Below are positions 62,809 through 64,000 of a stretch of 64,000 nt of DNA, in pieces. A program made the position numbers and the translations under genes. The stretch covers positions 24,911,564-24,975,563 of the forward strand of contig CAIIXF020000007.1 in the NCBI GenBank assembly GCA_903813345.2, read 5' to 3'. Origin of the DNA: Owenia fusiformis (lineage: Eukaryota > Annelida > Polychaeta > Sabellida > Oweniidae). Numbering within the stretch: position 1 is the first letter of the stretch; the number at the start of each line of letters is the position of its first letter. The notes under the pieces are model-generated. The model ran no database searches. It was not told where the DNA came from and worked only from the letters and a program-made list of their open reading frames with translations.

Positions 62809-62941
62809 CTAGAAGAATATGAAATTTATTTCCATGTGAGGGCGACTCAGAATAAATATTTTGGTTTTCACACTGACACACGTGTCGAGTGTTGATAATG
62901 TTGAATTGTATTTGTATTGAGCCTCTCATACGCCGAAGCCG

Positions 62942-63700
62942 GCGGGACTGTTAATTATTGTATGATATTTTAGTATGTATATTGTTAACTACAGTGTGAG
63001 ACTTTAATAAATATTTTACTAAGTAACTACTGTATTGAATTGTACAATATATTTAAAAACCAAATCAAAAACAAATACCGTTGTGATAAATATTACATAT
63101 TGTAACCTAAACGATAAATTTATTTTTGAATCCTATTTAAGTCGTCCAATTAGCACTAGGTTATACATAACAAAGCTTAGCACATCTAATCATAATTTTC
63201 CTATAGAGACAGGGAGATACATAAAAGACAAAGGTCAGAGAGCTTAACTTACATGTATGTACTAAATACAACTGACTAGGTCATTAACAACCAATTAAAC
63301 TAGGTAAATTGATGAAGATTATTGGTAGTAAAGAATTGACTAATTTGTATAATGGTATGTACTATTTTATATTCACTTCGAGTGTGGGTGAAAAAAGCAA
63401 AAAGTAAAATAAAGAGTACAATAAAACCTCTCCGATTTTGAAATGTTCGGCATTGCTCATAAAAACTCCGAGTACGAATGAAGACTAGTTTTTGATAGCC
63501 AAATACATAGCAGAGACCAAGGGTAATAAAATATACATGTATATGTTACTTGTAGAGTATTTGCTGGGAGGGATTGAATATCGTTTGTATACCGTGTGGC
63601 AATATGTAATTTACAAAGACACCGAATGTGTTAACGAATTATCACTAGGAAACATATCATTGCCCCCCAGTAATAATCCTATGATTATATATTGATGTCG
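62942..63700. other. Intron and flanking DNA, no further gene seen
   Basis: This is part of the first intron of the fibrinogen-related gene. Near 63418 AATAAAACCTCTCCGATTTT resembles the start of the 32531 element. Nothing coding is supported. Confidence 0.5.
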
Positions 63701-63706
63701 ACTTAC

Positions 63707-63758
63707 CCTTTACAAAGCTAAATATAAATACTGCCATGATGATTTGATCAAGTCTCAT
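63707..63758 (-). CDS. Signal-peptide exon of the fibrinogen-related gene
   Basis: ATG at 63758, 17 codons plus one base, then the donor GTAAGT (63706-63701). The peptide has a charged start and a hydrophobic core (IIMAVFIFSFV). The phase matches the acceptor before 62808. Confidence 0.7.
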
Positions 63759-64000
63759 CTTGCTTCTGTTCCCTTATGTGCTGTTTCTGATTCAAAAGGA
63801 TTTGTTTTAGCCGTTGCTCCGATGTGTCTGCTGCAAATGTCTGGGCCGTTTACGTAAACTTTACTTGCAAGTATCTCGCGACTATGTAATGTGTTTTATA
63901 ATTATTCCATCTGGGACAACAAAATTGTTAAGGTAAATACAGATGATGTATCACTCAGTTATATATCTACCTGGACTATGTATTCACTAGAAACATTAGG

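Larger units (their letters stand above)
61484..63758 (-). pseudogene. Secreted fibrinogen-related protein gene with frame breaks
   Basis: Minus-strand model: exon 1 63758-63707, exon 2 62808-62621, exon 3 62189-61484. Exon 1 gives a signal peptide (MRLDQIIMAVFIFSFVK). Exon 2 gives a Cys-x-Cys and helical, probably coiled-coil stretch (CSCKNDIDHLRETLQF). Exon 3 gives a fibrinogen-related domain: SCLEILQKRPTPPSGLYWI, LYCNMVTDGGGFTLVW, TPRPDW, VPVSTTPPESEEQLGALEF and PHGNVYIR at the end. Such proteins are secreted lectin-like or immune-type molecules; the ligand here is unknown. The frame breaks in exon 2 (about 62700-62735) and twice in exon 3 (about 61995-62003 and 61807-61820). Assembly error is the alternative. 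Confidence 0.7.

Overview
The window is AT-rich (roughly two thirds A+T by eye), intron-rich and repeat-rich nuclear DNA of an invertebrate animal. Spliced GT-AG exons, long introns, many short transposon relics and a full-architecture APC gene point to a bilaterian, probably marine. I cannot name the species or phylum from sequence alone.

The dominant gene is a plus-strand orthologue of APC (adenomatous polyposis coli), the Wnt-pathway scaffold. Ten exons at 23371-59341 splice in a continuous frame to at least 3,667 residues; a tentative first exon lies at 21630. The order is that of vertebrate APC: coiled-coil region, armadillo repeats, four 15-aa beta-catenin-binding repeats, about ten 20-aa-type repeats with three SAMP (axin-binding) motifs, a basic Ser/Lys/Thr-rich microtubule region, and a C-terminal PDZ ligand (VTTV). 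Exons 2-10 are small, while the last is a single 9.58-kb exon carrying most of the armadillo domain and everything after it. No exon for the extreme N-terminal dimerisation coiled coil of vertebrate APC was recognised.

Region by region: 1-1760 is a 57-bp satellite with higher-order structure. 1761-21540 holds no recognisable gene, only duplicated DNA, a tRNA-Leu-like SINE and many copies of one dispersed ~165-bp repeat. 21545-21690 looks like a TATA-less promoter with a short first exon. 21690-49757 is APC exons and introns with several element families (TTAA-type, TTA-flanked Harbinger-type, a CAGGCCCGTAGCC-ended MITE, a 62/63-bp tandem array). 49758-59341 is the giant APC exon and 59342-60804 the likely 3' UTR. 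60899-61270 is a repeat. 61484-63758, minus strand, is a secreted fibrinogen-related (GGGFTLVW-type) gene with three reading-frame breaks, probably a pseudogene.

Apart from APC and the fibrinogen-related relic I see no convincing protein-coding gene. No complete new system is visible; the unusual material lies in the structure of the APC gene and in the non-autonomous repeats.
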